From Cydia pomonella (lineage: Eukaryota; Arthropoda; Insecta; Lepidoptera; Tortricidae): a DNA stretch of 64,000 nt. The position numbers and the translations under genes were made by a program. The stretch lies in assembly GCF_033807575.1 (NCBI RefSeq), contig NC_084717.1, positions 7,379,692-7,443,691 on the forward strand, in the 5' to 3' direction. Shown here piece by piece: positions 45,222-54,051 of this stretch (position 1 is its first letter; each line of letters opens with the position of its first letter). The notes under the pieces were generated by a model that saw only the letters and a list, made by a program, of their open reading frames with translations, did no database searches and was not told the origin of the DNA.

Positions 45222-45560
45222 TACTACGTCGGTGGCAAACAAGCATACGGCCCGCCTGATGGTAAGCAGTCTCCGTAGCCTATGTACGCCTGCAACTCCA
45301 GAGGAGTTACATGCGCGTTGCCGACCCTAAACTCGCCCCCCCCCCCCCCCTCGTTGAGCTCTGTCAACCTTACTTACACGCAGGAACACAACACTATGAG
45401 TAGGGTCTAGTGTTATTTGGCTGCGGTTTTCTGTAAGGTGGAGGTACTTCCCCAGTTGGGCTCTGCTCTAGATCTGGAATGACATCGACTGGCTGTGCCC
45501 TACCACACAAAGCGAGATGAAATTCACAATGCCCATACCTCTCTCACTGTGTATGTGGAG
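45222..45560 (+). repeat. 'actacgtcggtggcaaacaagc' repeat, long copy with C15 run
   Basis: Runs from tactacgtcggtggcaaaca through gcctgatggtaagcagtctc, caactccagaggagttacat, a run of 15 C (45336-45350), gagctctgtcaaccttactt and ggctctgctctagatctgga to aatgcccatacctctc. I recall this string as very common in moth genomes. The C-run replaces the usual few C after 'aacac'. Confidence 0.8.
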
Positions 45561-45719
45561 AAGAAACTGAAGGCTTTAGATTTGTTCTCCTCAGAATAGA
45601 CAATTTGACATACCTACTGCGCTGCAAAGACTTTAGTGTGTCCTATAATTATAAAAAAATTAAATTAAAATTAAAATTCGTTTATTTCGAGTAACATAAT
45701 GACTTATAGATACTACTCA

Positions 45720-45800
45720 TTTTTTTCCGCAGTCAACTAGGAACCCTTATAGTTTCGCCATGTCCGTCTGTCTGTCCGTCCGTGGGTTAGCTCTCTGACC
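45720..45800 (+). repeat. Fragment of the 'acggaaccct' repeat
   Basis: Contains aactaggaacccttatagtt and atgtccgtctgtctgtccgt. Partial copy of the family best seen at 56695-57446. Confidence 0.6.
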
Positions 45801-47729
45801 GCTAGGTAGTGATAGAAAGCAATTTATAAAGGATATAATAACTCTAATAAATGTGCCTAGATTTTTGTATAGCAGGCATCGTAATTTGTGTAAATTCTTA
45901 AAATAAAAATACTAATACAAAAAGAATCCCGAAAGGCACGGCAAGAACACGACTGCACAGAACGAATGCATGTTCCGAGGCAACGTTCATTGATGCAACT
46001 CGTTCGGTGAATTAGTGAAGCTGCGAGCGATATAATGGCCGGCGATAAAAGAGCGACTAAATCGGAAGCGAACCAAGAACAAAGGACAGTTCAAATTGTA
46101 GCATTGTGCGCCAACGGCCGGGAAAGCGACGCGTCCGCGAAGAATAGAGTCATTTGCCTTTAACAACATTAGCAGCCCTGACCCTCATGCCATCAGTTTT
46201 TGTTTGTTAATCTACAGAAAAGGGCGTAACTCATTTTGTCAACTCGTAATTTAATTTCGCTTGAACCCCAACAACACGCGTCCGCTCGCCCGCTTGTCCA
46301 TTTGTATTCTTGTTTACACGCAGATTTTCATAATAATAGGCACCGAAATTAATTGACGATGGCGTTTAATTGTACGTGAATACAATTGTTACATCAAATA
46401 ATGCCGAATCTTTGCTGACCTTGTGATAAATTAGGTCGTAAATTTCAAATCGCGGAAACGCGCCGCCGTCCCATCGTTACCCGAAACTTTAATATCCCTC
46501 TTGCAATATAAAACCCACCAGCCTCCCGGGCAAAGGTGACGGCACGCTTTTAGAAATGCTTAAAATGCAATTTTATAAAAGTACTTTTATTTATGGCCCC
46601 CAAAAAATGTAAAATGCAAACGTTTTATTGCGGGGCTCTGCAAAAATACGAAGAACAAACAATGTCCCTGTTATCCCAAGACGGGGGATGTCAGAACATA
46701 TTTGCCCGTTTACCGGCCGCGTGGGGCGGAACACGTCTTAAGTAGGCACCGAGGGCAGGTGAGGGCCCGCAGCCGCCAGGCTGTCATTCTATTTCTTACC
46801 AAGTACAGACGAATAGATCGCTTGGCCAAACCATGAAAAGTGATCTCGAGATAGATAACAGTTACGTGTGATCAGAGAGCCAGCTTATACTGGATAGCCT
46901 GGAAGTGCTAACTCGCCCGGTGTGTGTAAATGACTGAAATAACACCCGATAGCCGAGAGTTATACGCATAAGGATTCAAAAAAACTTCATTAGCCTAATC
47001 GCATCAAACCAAATGTAAACAGACTTAATCTTAGACCCTTTTAAACAAATGAAGATCCAAATCAACGATAAACTTGATTAGTTGGGCTAACAAAAAGATT
47101 TCATTTTGATAATCAACGCATATTGTTGCAGATTTATTACATTTGCATCGGGACCCGTCGTCGTCTCGTTCAATGAAGCGACGGTCGATGGGAGAAAGTC
47201 TAGTGCTAAATGATTTTGCCAATCTCGGAATAATTTGAATCGAGTTAATTCGGTTAGATCTCAAACAAAGCAATTATTCTGGCTCTCAATTACTAATAAA
47301 TGATCGTCTGAGTGCTTTACTTTACCCTTATCTTAACAAGGCCAAATATATCTTAAATGGAACTATTTTTTTACTCTTATATCACCTAATAGACATACTC
47401 GATCATTAAAAAATAAGAAGACTTAATCTTAAGATGTATGGCTTATAAAATAAATAAGATTAAAAAAAAATTATCACATTTAATACAATTCCGTATTAAG
47501 GCCCAGTAGCTTCGTGTTCTTCTCTCACTCTCACGCGGATATCATGTTTTAGAATTTTATTTTTTTGTGTGTTTTATACTAAAAAAAGAATCGCTGTGCT
47601 ACAAGTTTTTGATTTCTAGAAATAATTTTCATATTTGTCGTATTCGAAATACGTTTCGTATTTGTGCAATATTTATTATAATTTTTTAAAGTTCTTATTA
47701 GACCATTTTTTTTTAACGTACGAAGGTCA

Positions 47730-47850
47730 GAAACTTAGGGTGCGAACGAAACGGAACGTAACTGTCGCACTAATATGGAAGAGTGATAGAGAGAGATGAC
47801 CACGCTACACTACGGAGCGTTAACGATTGGCACGTTGGCTAAGCACCCAG
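47730..47850. repeat. MITE-like repeat, copy 2 of the 'gagtgatagagagagatgac' family
   Basis: Shares gagtgatagagagagatgac, gagcgttaacgattgg and cacgttggctaag with 57673-57813; reverse-complement relative at 6946-7095. Confidence 0.6.
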
Positions 47851-48128
47851 GATTCGAATTACTTAAATCCCTAGAGAAAGGCCTCAAGATTGGTTATTAC
47901 ATTTTTGGCAACCGTATTGTGAAAAGCGTTTTTTGAGCGTACTGCACCTTAAATGCTTTCAAATAGCACTTTTATGTAAATCTTTGTGAACTCACATATA
48001 GTGAATGCAACAAAATGCAAAAATATACACAAATCTAAGAAATAATTACAAAACTTGCGGAACTAAACGACATATTGTTTGAGTGGCACCATGTTGATAA
48101 TTACTAAATCATTTAGAATTACACTTGG

Positions 48129-48266
48129 TGTTTGAATAAGTTGCTACGTTACCAATCATTTATTTTGAAATGTGACAGTTTCTTATATAGATTCTATGAT
48201 AAACTAGCATTACTTTACGTCTGGAACAGCGCCATCTACCAGGAAATTGGGACAACAAACTAAACA
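48129..48266 (-). repeat. 3' LTR of the BEL/Pao element
   Basis: 138 bp, starting TGTTTGAATAAG and ending AACTAAACA on the + strand. I see no difference from the copy at 53914-54051. The minus-strand bases just before this LTR (48267-48277 on the + strand, tactcccgcct) give a short purine-rich tract ending GGGAGTA, the likely polypurine primer for second-strand synthesis. Confidence 0.93.
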
Positions 48267-48370
48267 TACTCCCGCCTTAAATGACGTGACGTCATTAGAA
48301 AATAATAAAATGAATCAATGTTCCAACTTGAACATAATTAAACAAAATAACAACTTATTACGGACGCAAA

Positions 48371-50272
48371 CTAATTTTCTACATCACATAATAAAGGACA
48401 TAATTTGGTTATTGAACGTTGCAATACTCCTGACGAGGTTCGTAGGTCATAAGTTCTGGTAAGTTGGTCTTTTCCAGGGTATTTTTTTATAATTCTTCCC
48501 ATAGGCCAACGTCCAGGAGGAAGCCTCTGGTCTTTTATTAGCACTAAATCTCCTTCTTGGAATTCTCGAGTAGGCTGTCTCCATTTAGGCCTCTGTTGCA
48601 TCCTACTTAAATACTCGGATTGCCATCTTCGCCAAAAATCTTGTACCATTCTGGTTGTTAATTGCCATTGATCGAGTCTATTTATCTTCACATCTATTAG
48701 ATCTTCAGATGGTATGACATTAGTTGGTTCTCCGATAAGAAAATGACCAGGTGTTAAGGGGTTCAAATCGTCCGGATGATCGCTGATGGGCGAAATGGGT
48801 CTAGAATTTAGACATGCTTCAATTTCTGCCAGGACCGTGCTTAGTTGTTCAAATGTTAGCGTAGTATCTCCAACTATTCGTTTCAGGTGGTATTTGGTCG
48901 ACTTGACACCTGCCTCCCATAATCCGCCAAAATTGGGAGCGCCTGGAGGAATATATTTCCATTTCGTCCCTTCTCTATCTAGCATGGAAATAAACTCATC
49001 TGGAACACTGGATTTTCCTTGACTCCACATTTCCAATAACTCTTTCTCAGCGCCAATGAATGAAGTTCCGTGATCACTCCACATTTCTACTACATGGCCT
49101 CGTCTTGACACAAATCTTTTAAATGCCGCTAGAAAGGCTTGTGTTGTCATGTCACTTACAACTTCAATATGTAGTGCCTTTGTGCACATACAAACGAACA
49201 AACATATGTAGGCCTTGTAAGACTTGGCACCTCTGCCTTTGCTCATTTTGACATTTATTGGACCCGCAAAATCCGTTCCGGTGATTAGGAATGGTCTGCA
49301 TCGTCTGACTCTGGAATCGGGTAAATCTCCCATTTTTTGCTCTTTGTTCTTCGCATTCTGTCTTATACATGTAACACACTCCCGTACAAAACGTTTAACG
49401 CTATTTGCTGCGTTTATCAGCCAATATTTGCCTCGTAAGTATGTAATCATCATTTGCGGAGGACCGTGTAGTGTTTTGGCATGAGCTTCTCTCAATATTA
49501 ACGGAAGTAATACATTGTTTTTTGAAATAATTATCGGGTGTTTTCGTATGAATTCCATATCGGCGTGCTTCAATCTACCGCCGACTCTTAGGATGCTCTT
49601 ATCGTCAAGAAAAGGTGATAAAGCTAGGAGGTTGCTTTTAGATTTTAAGTTTCTGTCTCTTTTCAGGTCTTCTATCTCTTCCGAAAATTCTACTTCTTGT
49701 GACATCCTAATACATATAGTAAGTGCATCGTTTCTTTCTTCGTATGTCAGGTAAGAAGGTAAGTTACTTTTCTCTTTGTCTATAATTCTTAGCCAGCGTC
49801 TACAGTATGCAATAACACGTGTAAGTTTCTCCAGTGACGAAAACTTCTTCAATAAGGTAAGTTGTTCTTCATTCTCATTGGTTACTACCATAGTTACTAT
49901 ATTCTTTCTCTTTTCTATTGCTGTATCTAGTGGAGTTCCTTTTTCTAATCTTATTTCTTTCTCTTTCAGCATTGCAGATCCGTTCCACCATATCTCTGTG
50001 GACATTAGTTTGGAAGGCATCACTCCTCTTGAAGCAGGATCAGCAGGATTTTGCTTAGTGTTTACATAGAACCAGTGATTAGCATCGAGTATCTGCGTGA
50101 TTTCTATGACTCTATTCTTTACAAAAGGCTTCCATTTCATTGGATCTCCGTGTATCCAAGCCAAAGTCACTTGACTATCTGAATAAGCGTATACGTTGTC
50201 AAGATGCACATGTAGTGACTCAGCTACTTGTTTCAAAAGTTTACTCAATAATGTAGCAGCCAGTAATTCCAA
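48371..50272 (-). CDS. pol: BEL/Pao pol part 2: RNase H and integrase (633 aa)
   Basis: This frame continues part 1 after the A-run; its first Met is only an internal residue. AYSDSQVTLAWI (29-40) is the RNase H DSQ motif. The integrase has an HHCC zinc site (His 264, His 269, Cys 299, Cys 302) and a DDE triad: Asp 334 (GTDFAGP), Asp 400 (WSDHGTSF) and Glu 453 (GGLWEAG). The region after LNSRPISP (489-496), with LTPGHFLIGEP and GDLVLIKDQ, matches the C-terminal domain usual in Pao integrases. The ORF stops 104 bp before the 3' LTR. No internal stop is seen, so only frame breaks separate it from a whole pol. Confidence 0.92.
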   Translation of the reverse strand: MELLAATLLSKLLKQVAESLHVHLDNVYAYSDSQVTLAWIHGDPMKWKPFVKNRVIEITQILDANHWFYVNTKQNPADPASRGVMPSKLMSTEIWWNGSAMLKEKEIRLEKGTPLDTAIEKRKNIVTMVVTNENEEQLTLLKKFSSLEKLTRVIAYCRRWLRIIDKEKSNLPSYLTYEERNDALTICIRMSQEVEFSEEIEDLKRDRNLKSKSNLLALSPFLDDKSILRVGGRLKHADMEFIRKHPIIISKNNVLLPLILREAHAKTLHGPPQMMITYLRGKYWLINAANSVKRFVRECVTCIRQNAKNKEQKMGDLPDSRVRRCRPFLITGTDFAGPINVKMSKGRGAKSYKAYICLFVCMCTKALHIEVVSDMTTQAFLAAFKRFVSRRGHVVEMWSDHGTSFIGAEKELLEMWSQGKSSVPDEFISMLDREGTKWKYIPPGAPNFGGLWEAGVKSTKYHLKRIVGDTTLTFEQLSTVLAEIEACLNSRPISPISDHPDDLNPLTPGHFLIGEPTNVIPSEDLIDVKINRLDQWQLTTRMVQDFWRRWQSEYLSRMQQRPKWRQPTREFQEGDLVLIKDQRLPPGRWPMGRIIKKYPGKDQLTRTYDLRTSSGVLQRSITKLCPLLCDVEN

Positions 50273-52359
50273 ACGGGGTAAGGAAACTTTTCTAATCGGC
50301 GAGATTTTTTTTTTGCTGTCACGAGGGATACTTTAATTTCTCCTTCTTCGTCTATAACTCTCGAGTATATAACTGCCGCATAAGCTAATGCTGAAGCGTC
50401 TGCATATCCATGCAGTTCAAGAGTTGATTTACTCGTAGTGTGCATCCATCGATCTAAGCTGACACCTTTCAAAGCTGGCAGTTCTCTCTTATACTGTGAC
50501 CACTCTTTTTGTAGTTCTGCCGGAAGTTCTTCATCCCACGAAATGCCTTTTTTCCACAAAACTTGCATAAATATCTTTGCTAGTATGACACTTGGAGCGA
50601 TCCATCCCATTGGGTCGAATATTGATGCTATCTCAGATAAAACGCTTCTTTTAGTCATAGGTGTGTCATGGGAATCTTTGATATGATTAGGTATGAACAA
50701 CTTATCTTCCTTAACTTCCCATATTATACCTAATGTTTTCACGCTCTCTTTGCGTTTTATTTCGACTGTCTGCGTTTCTTCTCTCTTTTCTTGCTTGTCT
50801 AATGCTGTCATAAACTCTTCGCTATTCGAACACCACTTCTTTAGTGTGAATCCTCCAGAAATTAAAATTTGTGTAACTTGTTTTTGAATTTCTATAGCCT
50901 CTTTTTCTTCGTCTGTACCTGAGAGCAAATCATCCATATAGAAATCTCGTAATATCATCTTTTGAGCTTCTGGATAGTCCGATCCTTCATCCTTTGCTGT
51001 TTGCCTTAAAGTTTTTATTGCCAGATAAGGTGCACAGGATGTTCCGAATGTAACAGTTAAGAGTTTGAAGTCTTCAATGGGTCCCTTTGGATCTGGTCTC
51101 CATACAATTCTCTGGTAATTTGTGTGTTCATCTTTTACTCGTATCTGTCTATACATCTTCTCCACGTCGGCAACAAATGCTATCTTGTATGTTCTCCATC
51201 TAATGAGAATGGCTCGTAAATCTTCTAACAATGGGGGTCCGATTAATAACTCGTCATTCAAGGATACCCCGTTGCTTCCCTTGCATGAAGCATCATAGAC
51301 TACCCTTAATTTGCTCGTTTCTCGCTCCAATTTAATCACAGCGTGATGGGGGAGCCACACGCCATTTTCTTCTTCATCTTTGGTTTCTATTTTCTTCATG
51401 TGGTTTAGCGTCATGTACTCTTCTAGAACTTTGTTGTATTCTTCTAATAGGTGAGGTTTACTTTTAAGTCTGTTCTCTGTAGACTTCCAGCGCTTCAGTG
51501 CAATCTCTCGGCTGTTAGATGGAAGAACTGGTGGCTCGTGTTTCATTGGCAGATCTACTATGTAACGTCCGTCTTCGTCTCTAGTGGTAGTTTTCTCATA
51601 TATTTCTTCTACTTTGATCTCTTCTGCTGTTAGCTTGTGTTTCTCTTCATCCATTGTCTCTAGCTCCCAGAATCTCTTTAGCATATAATTTAACTCGACA
51701 TTTAAATGCATACTAATGAATGGTTTCTCTTCTCGCTCTCGTTCTATTCCGACTGTGACTTTTCCGGATATTATCCATCCCAAATGGGTTTGTAAAGCTA
51801 TGGGAGAGCCTGGAACGCCTTTGATCAGACCAGGCTGTATCATCTCGTTGTAAACTTCTACTCCCAATAGAATATCTATAGAACTTGGTTGGTGGTAAGT
51901 CGGATCGGCTAGTTGTAAATCTCTTAGATGAACCCAGTTATCGATAGTAAGTTTCTCTGAAGGCATGATGTTTGTGACTCGCTTTACTATGTAAGTTGTT
52001 ATACTCATTTTCTTTTCAGGATTAAGACGTGATGAAATCTCGATATCAGCAGCAAATCGGATGGGTGTGCTCATCTTATCAAGACCCGATACATTTCCGT
52101 TCACGCGCTTTCTCTTAAGGCCCATAGTTTGAGCTGCAGACTCGTTCAGGAAAGACTCTTGAGAACATGGGTCTAACAAGGCTCTTAATACGAATTCTCT
52201 TCCTTGGTGGTTCGTCACGTTAATTTGGGCTGTAGATAACAATCCTGTCATGCTTCCTGTTGTTAGATGGGCAACTATCTCTCTCTTATTTCTCGTGTCT
52301 TGCTTGGGTTCTTGTTGTTGTGCAACAGTGTGTGATGTCTTCTTCCGCACTTTTGACAT
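50245..52359 (-). CDS. pol: BEL/Pao pol part 1: protease, reverse transcriptase, start of RNase H (704 aa, frame broken at end)
   Basis: Residues 59-70 (RALLDPCSQESF) form the aspartic protease active-site region, with Asp at 63 and Cys where the usual D-S/T-G has Gly. Residues 340-480 are RT: Asp 398 in AFVADVEKMYRQIRV and the YMDD box at 474-477 (RDFYMDDLLSG). HGYADAS (650-656) opens RNase H with Asp 654. From residue 683 on the sequence turns into nonsense and stops, because the run of ten A at 50306-50315 shifts the frame; the true continuation is in the -1 frame, 50272 and below. The start ATG lies inside the gag end. Confidence 0.9.
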   Translation of the reverse strand: MSKVRKKTSHTVAQQQEPKQDTRNKREIVAHLTTGSMTGLLSTAQINVTNHQGREFVLRALLDPCSQESFLNESAAQTMGLKRKRVNGNVSGLDKMSTPIRFAADIEISSRLNPEKKMSITTYIVKRVTNIMPSEKLTIDNWVHLRDLQLADPTYHQPSSIDILLGVEVYNEMIQPGLIKGVPGSPIALQTHLGWIISGKVTVGIEREREEKPFISMHLNVELNYMLKRFWELETMDEEKHKLTAEEIKVEEIYEKTTTRDEDGRYIVDLPMKHEPPVLPSNSREIALKRWKSTENRLKSKPHLLEEYNKVLEEYMTLNHMKKIETKDEEENGVWLPHHAVIKLERETSKLRVVYDASCKGSNGVSLNDELLIGPPLLEDLRAILIRWRTYKIAFVADVEKMYRQIRVKDEHTNYQRIVWRPDPKGPIEDFKLLTVTFGTSCAPYLAIKTLRQTAKDEGSDYPEAQKMILRDFYMDDLLSGTDEEKEAIEIQKQVTQILISGGFTLKKWCSNSEEFMTALDKQEKREETQTVEIKRKESVKTLGIIWEVKEDKLFIPNHIKDSHDTPMTKRSVLSEIASIFDPMGWIAPSVILAKIFMQVLWKKGISWDEELPAELQKEWSQYKRELPALKGVSLDRWMHTTSKSTLELHGYADASALAYAAVIYSRVIDEEGEIKVSLVTAKKKSRRLEKFPYPVWNYWLLHY

Positions 52360-53522
52360 GAGAACTTGCTTTTACAGAATCGGACAGCATGACCATGGAT
52401 GAGGCAGTTAAAGCAGAGTTGCTGGTTTTGAATGAACTCTGTTTTCTTTTCAAGTGTAAGCTCTTGGAACTCTTTGCATTGATTCAAGTAATGGTTCTGC
52501 TTACAAAATCCACACTTGATGGCTGGTGACACGTGAAATGACTTAGACTCGACAGTGAAGTTATTTTCTCTCTGGGTGCTTCGATAGGTACTCTTCATGT
52601 TCATGTTCGTTGTTTGGCTAGGTTGCATCATCTCTAAAACTCGGAATCTCTTTTCTAAGAACTTTTGGAACATGACCATGTTAGGTAACTCTGTGAGGTT
52701 CAGATTACTTGCTTCTTCTTCCCACTCTTTATGTGTTTCAGCGTCTAACTTCTCAACAATGATGTATATAATAAGTGTATCCCATGAACTTGTATTAATG
52801 TTTTGTACTTTCAACTTGTTAAGACACTCCATAGTTGTATCTAATATCTCTCGAATCGCTTTAGCAGTGCCCACGTGAATTTTCTTTTGATTCATCAACT
52901 TGCTTAAGATTGAATTAATAATGACTCTCTTGTTGTTATACCTGTTCTGTAGCGTGAGCCATGCCAATTCGTAGTTTGTTTCAGTGACAGCTAGATGATC
53001 CAACAGTTGGGCAGGTTCTCCAGACAAGTAGCTTTTTAAATAATGCAACTTTTGAACACTGCTCAAGTTTTGTTTGTTGTGAATGAGTGACGTAAACATA
53101 TCGTAAAACGAAGTCCAATCTTGGTAGTTACCGGTAAACTTCGCTATATCTATTTTCGGTAGCTTCACGTCATCACTGTTGGTGCTTGGTGTTGGATTAG
53201 TGCTGCTCGTGCACGGCGTAGTACCCTCTAGCATGTCCGTCATCTCTGCTTTCAAATCAATGAACATTTCCTCGCACGCTGAATACACATCTTCTTTGAA
53301 ATATTCGTATTTCGCTTTGTCTGAAGGTGTTGATATTTTTATCAAGGCTCGATTATTTGCTACGAACTGACTAAAATAATTTTCTATGGATTCTTTTCGT
53401 GTCTTGATGTACCCTCTTGTTAATCTCGCTTTTGGTGTTTTCTTGAAGTTCGCTTGCGCTTTGAGAATTAATTCACAAATATTTTCTTGCTCAGCTATTA
53501 ATCCCGGTAATTCTTGAGACAT
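52275..53522 (-). CDS. gag: BEL/Pao gag polyprotein (415 aa)
   Basis: The structural polyprotein that packages the element RNA. After a 391-bp leader, the ORF starts MSQELPGLIAEQ. Residues about 125-250 (LPKIDIAKFTGNYQDWTSFY, then a YLKSYLSGEPAQLLDHL stretch) match the DUF1759-type region of Pao gag. Residues about 337-403 hold three zinc-knuckle-like motifs: CGFCKQNHYLNQC, CFNCLIHGHAVRFC and CQKCGRRHHTLLH. The ORF ends REIRER and a TAG. The next ORF overlaps it by 85 bp in the -1 frame, so pol would need a frameshift, or a base was lost here. Confidence 0.9.
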   Translation of the reverse strand: MSQELPGLIAEQENICELILKAQANFKKTPKARLTRGYIKTRKESIENYFSQFVANNRALIKISTPSDKAKYEYFKEDVYSACEEMFIDLKAEMTDMLEGTTPCTSSTNPTPSTNSDDVKLPKIDIAKFTGNYQDWTSFYDMFTSLIHNKQNLSSVQKLHYLKSYLSGEPAQLLDHLAVTETNYELAWLTLQNRYNNKRVIINSILSKLMNQKKIHVGTAKAIREILDTTMECLNKLKVQNINTSSWDTLIIYIIVEKLDAETHKEWEEEASNLNLTELPNMVMFQKFLEKRFRVLEMMQPSQTTNMNMKSTYRSTQRENNFTVESKSFHVSPAIKCGFCKQNHYLNQCKEFQELTLEKKTEFIQNQQLCFNCLIHGHAVRFCKSKFSCQKCGRRHHTLLHNNKNPSKTREIRER

Positions 53523-53897
53523 TTTGAGATATTATTCTTGAAAATTAGTAAAATTCACAGCGAAATCTTGATTGTTTTGTTTGACGTGATTCTATTTCCG
53601 AAATCTTATTTTTCCAAATCCATAAAATCCAATCTAGTAAATATAGCTGATTTAAAGCGGCGATTTTTCTGCGTTGACTCGTAAGGCTTGTAAATATAAC
53701 TTATTTATTTTATCTTCTCGAAATCTTGAATTTTAATTTTGTAATATTGTTGACAATTTTGACGTTTGGTTTCTGAAATTACTTCTAGATGCTGTATATC
53801 ACTGACCCTTTACTTTGATTTTAGACTCTACACTACTGTACTTTAAGATCACTTTCGAATGCACTGTCTTTGTCACTTAAGTCACTTCGCTTCTACA

Positions 53898-53910
53898 GTT
53901 CGAAGGACCA
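53898..53910 (-). other. Primer binding site, likely for tRNA-Tyr
   Basis: Three bases inside the 5' LTR the minus strand reads TGGTCCTTCGAAC. TGG pairs with the CCA end of a tRNA; the following CCTTCGA equals the first seven bases of insect tRNA-Tyr as I recall them, so the 3' acceptor strand of tRNA-Tyr would pair over about 11 bases. The tRNA identity rests on memory. Confidence 0.65.
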
Positions 53911-53913
53911 CTT

Positions 53914-54051
53914 TGTTTGAATAAGTTGCTACGTTACCAATCATTTATTTTGAAATGTGACAGTTTCTTATATAGATTCTATGATAAACTAGCATTACTT
54001 TACGTCTGGAACAGCGCCATCTACCAGGAAATTGGGACAACAAACTAAACA
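53914..54051 (-). repeat. 5' LTR of the BEL/Pao element
   Basis: 138 bp, same sequence as the other LTR. At the minus strand it is the upstream LTR and should carry the promoter. The LTRs are short compared with many Pao members (often 200-700 bp), but their ends, the primer site and the target-site duplication define the borders well. Confidence 0.93.

Larger units (their letters stand above)
32466..48128. other. Intergenic DNA between Sema2a and the BEL element
   Basis: Apart from the listed repeats and the possible exon at 35391-35465, no gene is supported. AATAAA-type poly-A signals occur (for example near 33104, 35000 and 35210), but which one ends Sema2a cannot be told. The stretches 32900-35300, 38840-39360, 40900-42000 and 45990-47700 hold no feature I can name; 45990-46800 is mixed in composition and repeat-poor. 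Confidence 0.55.
48129..54051 (-). mobile_element. BEL/Pao LTR retrotransposon, full length, minus strand
   Basis: A 5,923-bp element with two 138-bp LTRs (48129-48266 and 53914-54051) that begin TG and end CA and look identical by eye. The direct repeat cttgg flanks it (48124-48128 and 54052-54056), a 5-bp target-site duplication. A primer site follows the 5' LTR on the minus strand. Order on the minus strand is gag, protease, RT, RNase H, integrase, which is the BEL/Pao (and Gypsy) order; the gag DUF1759-like region and the RT and integrase motifs point to BEL/Pao. The three open segments are in three different frames. It has no apparent effect on Sema2a, whose stop lies about 16 kb upstream. 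Confidence 0.93.

Noticed and set aside
48786..53370. Several open frames on the + strand across the BEL element
   Set aside because: They are antisense shadows of the gag and pol frames; the minus strand has the real domains.
53571..53880. Possible small gene between gag and the 5' LTR
   Set aside because: No open frame with coding bias; it is the leader of the BEL element.
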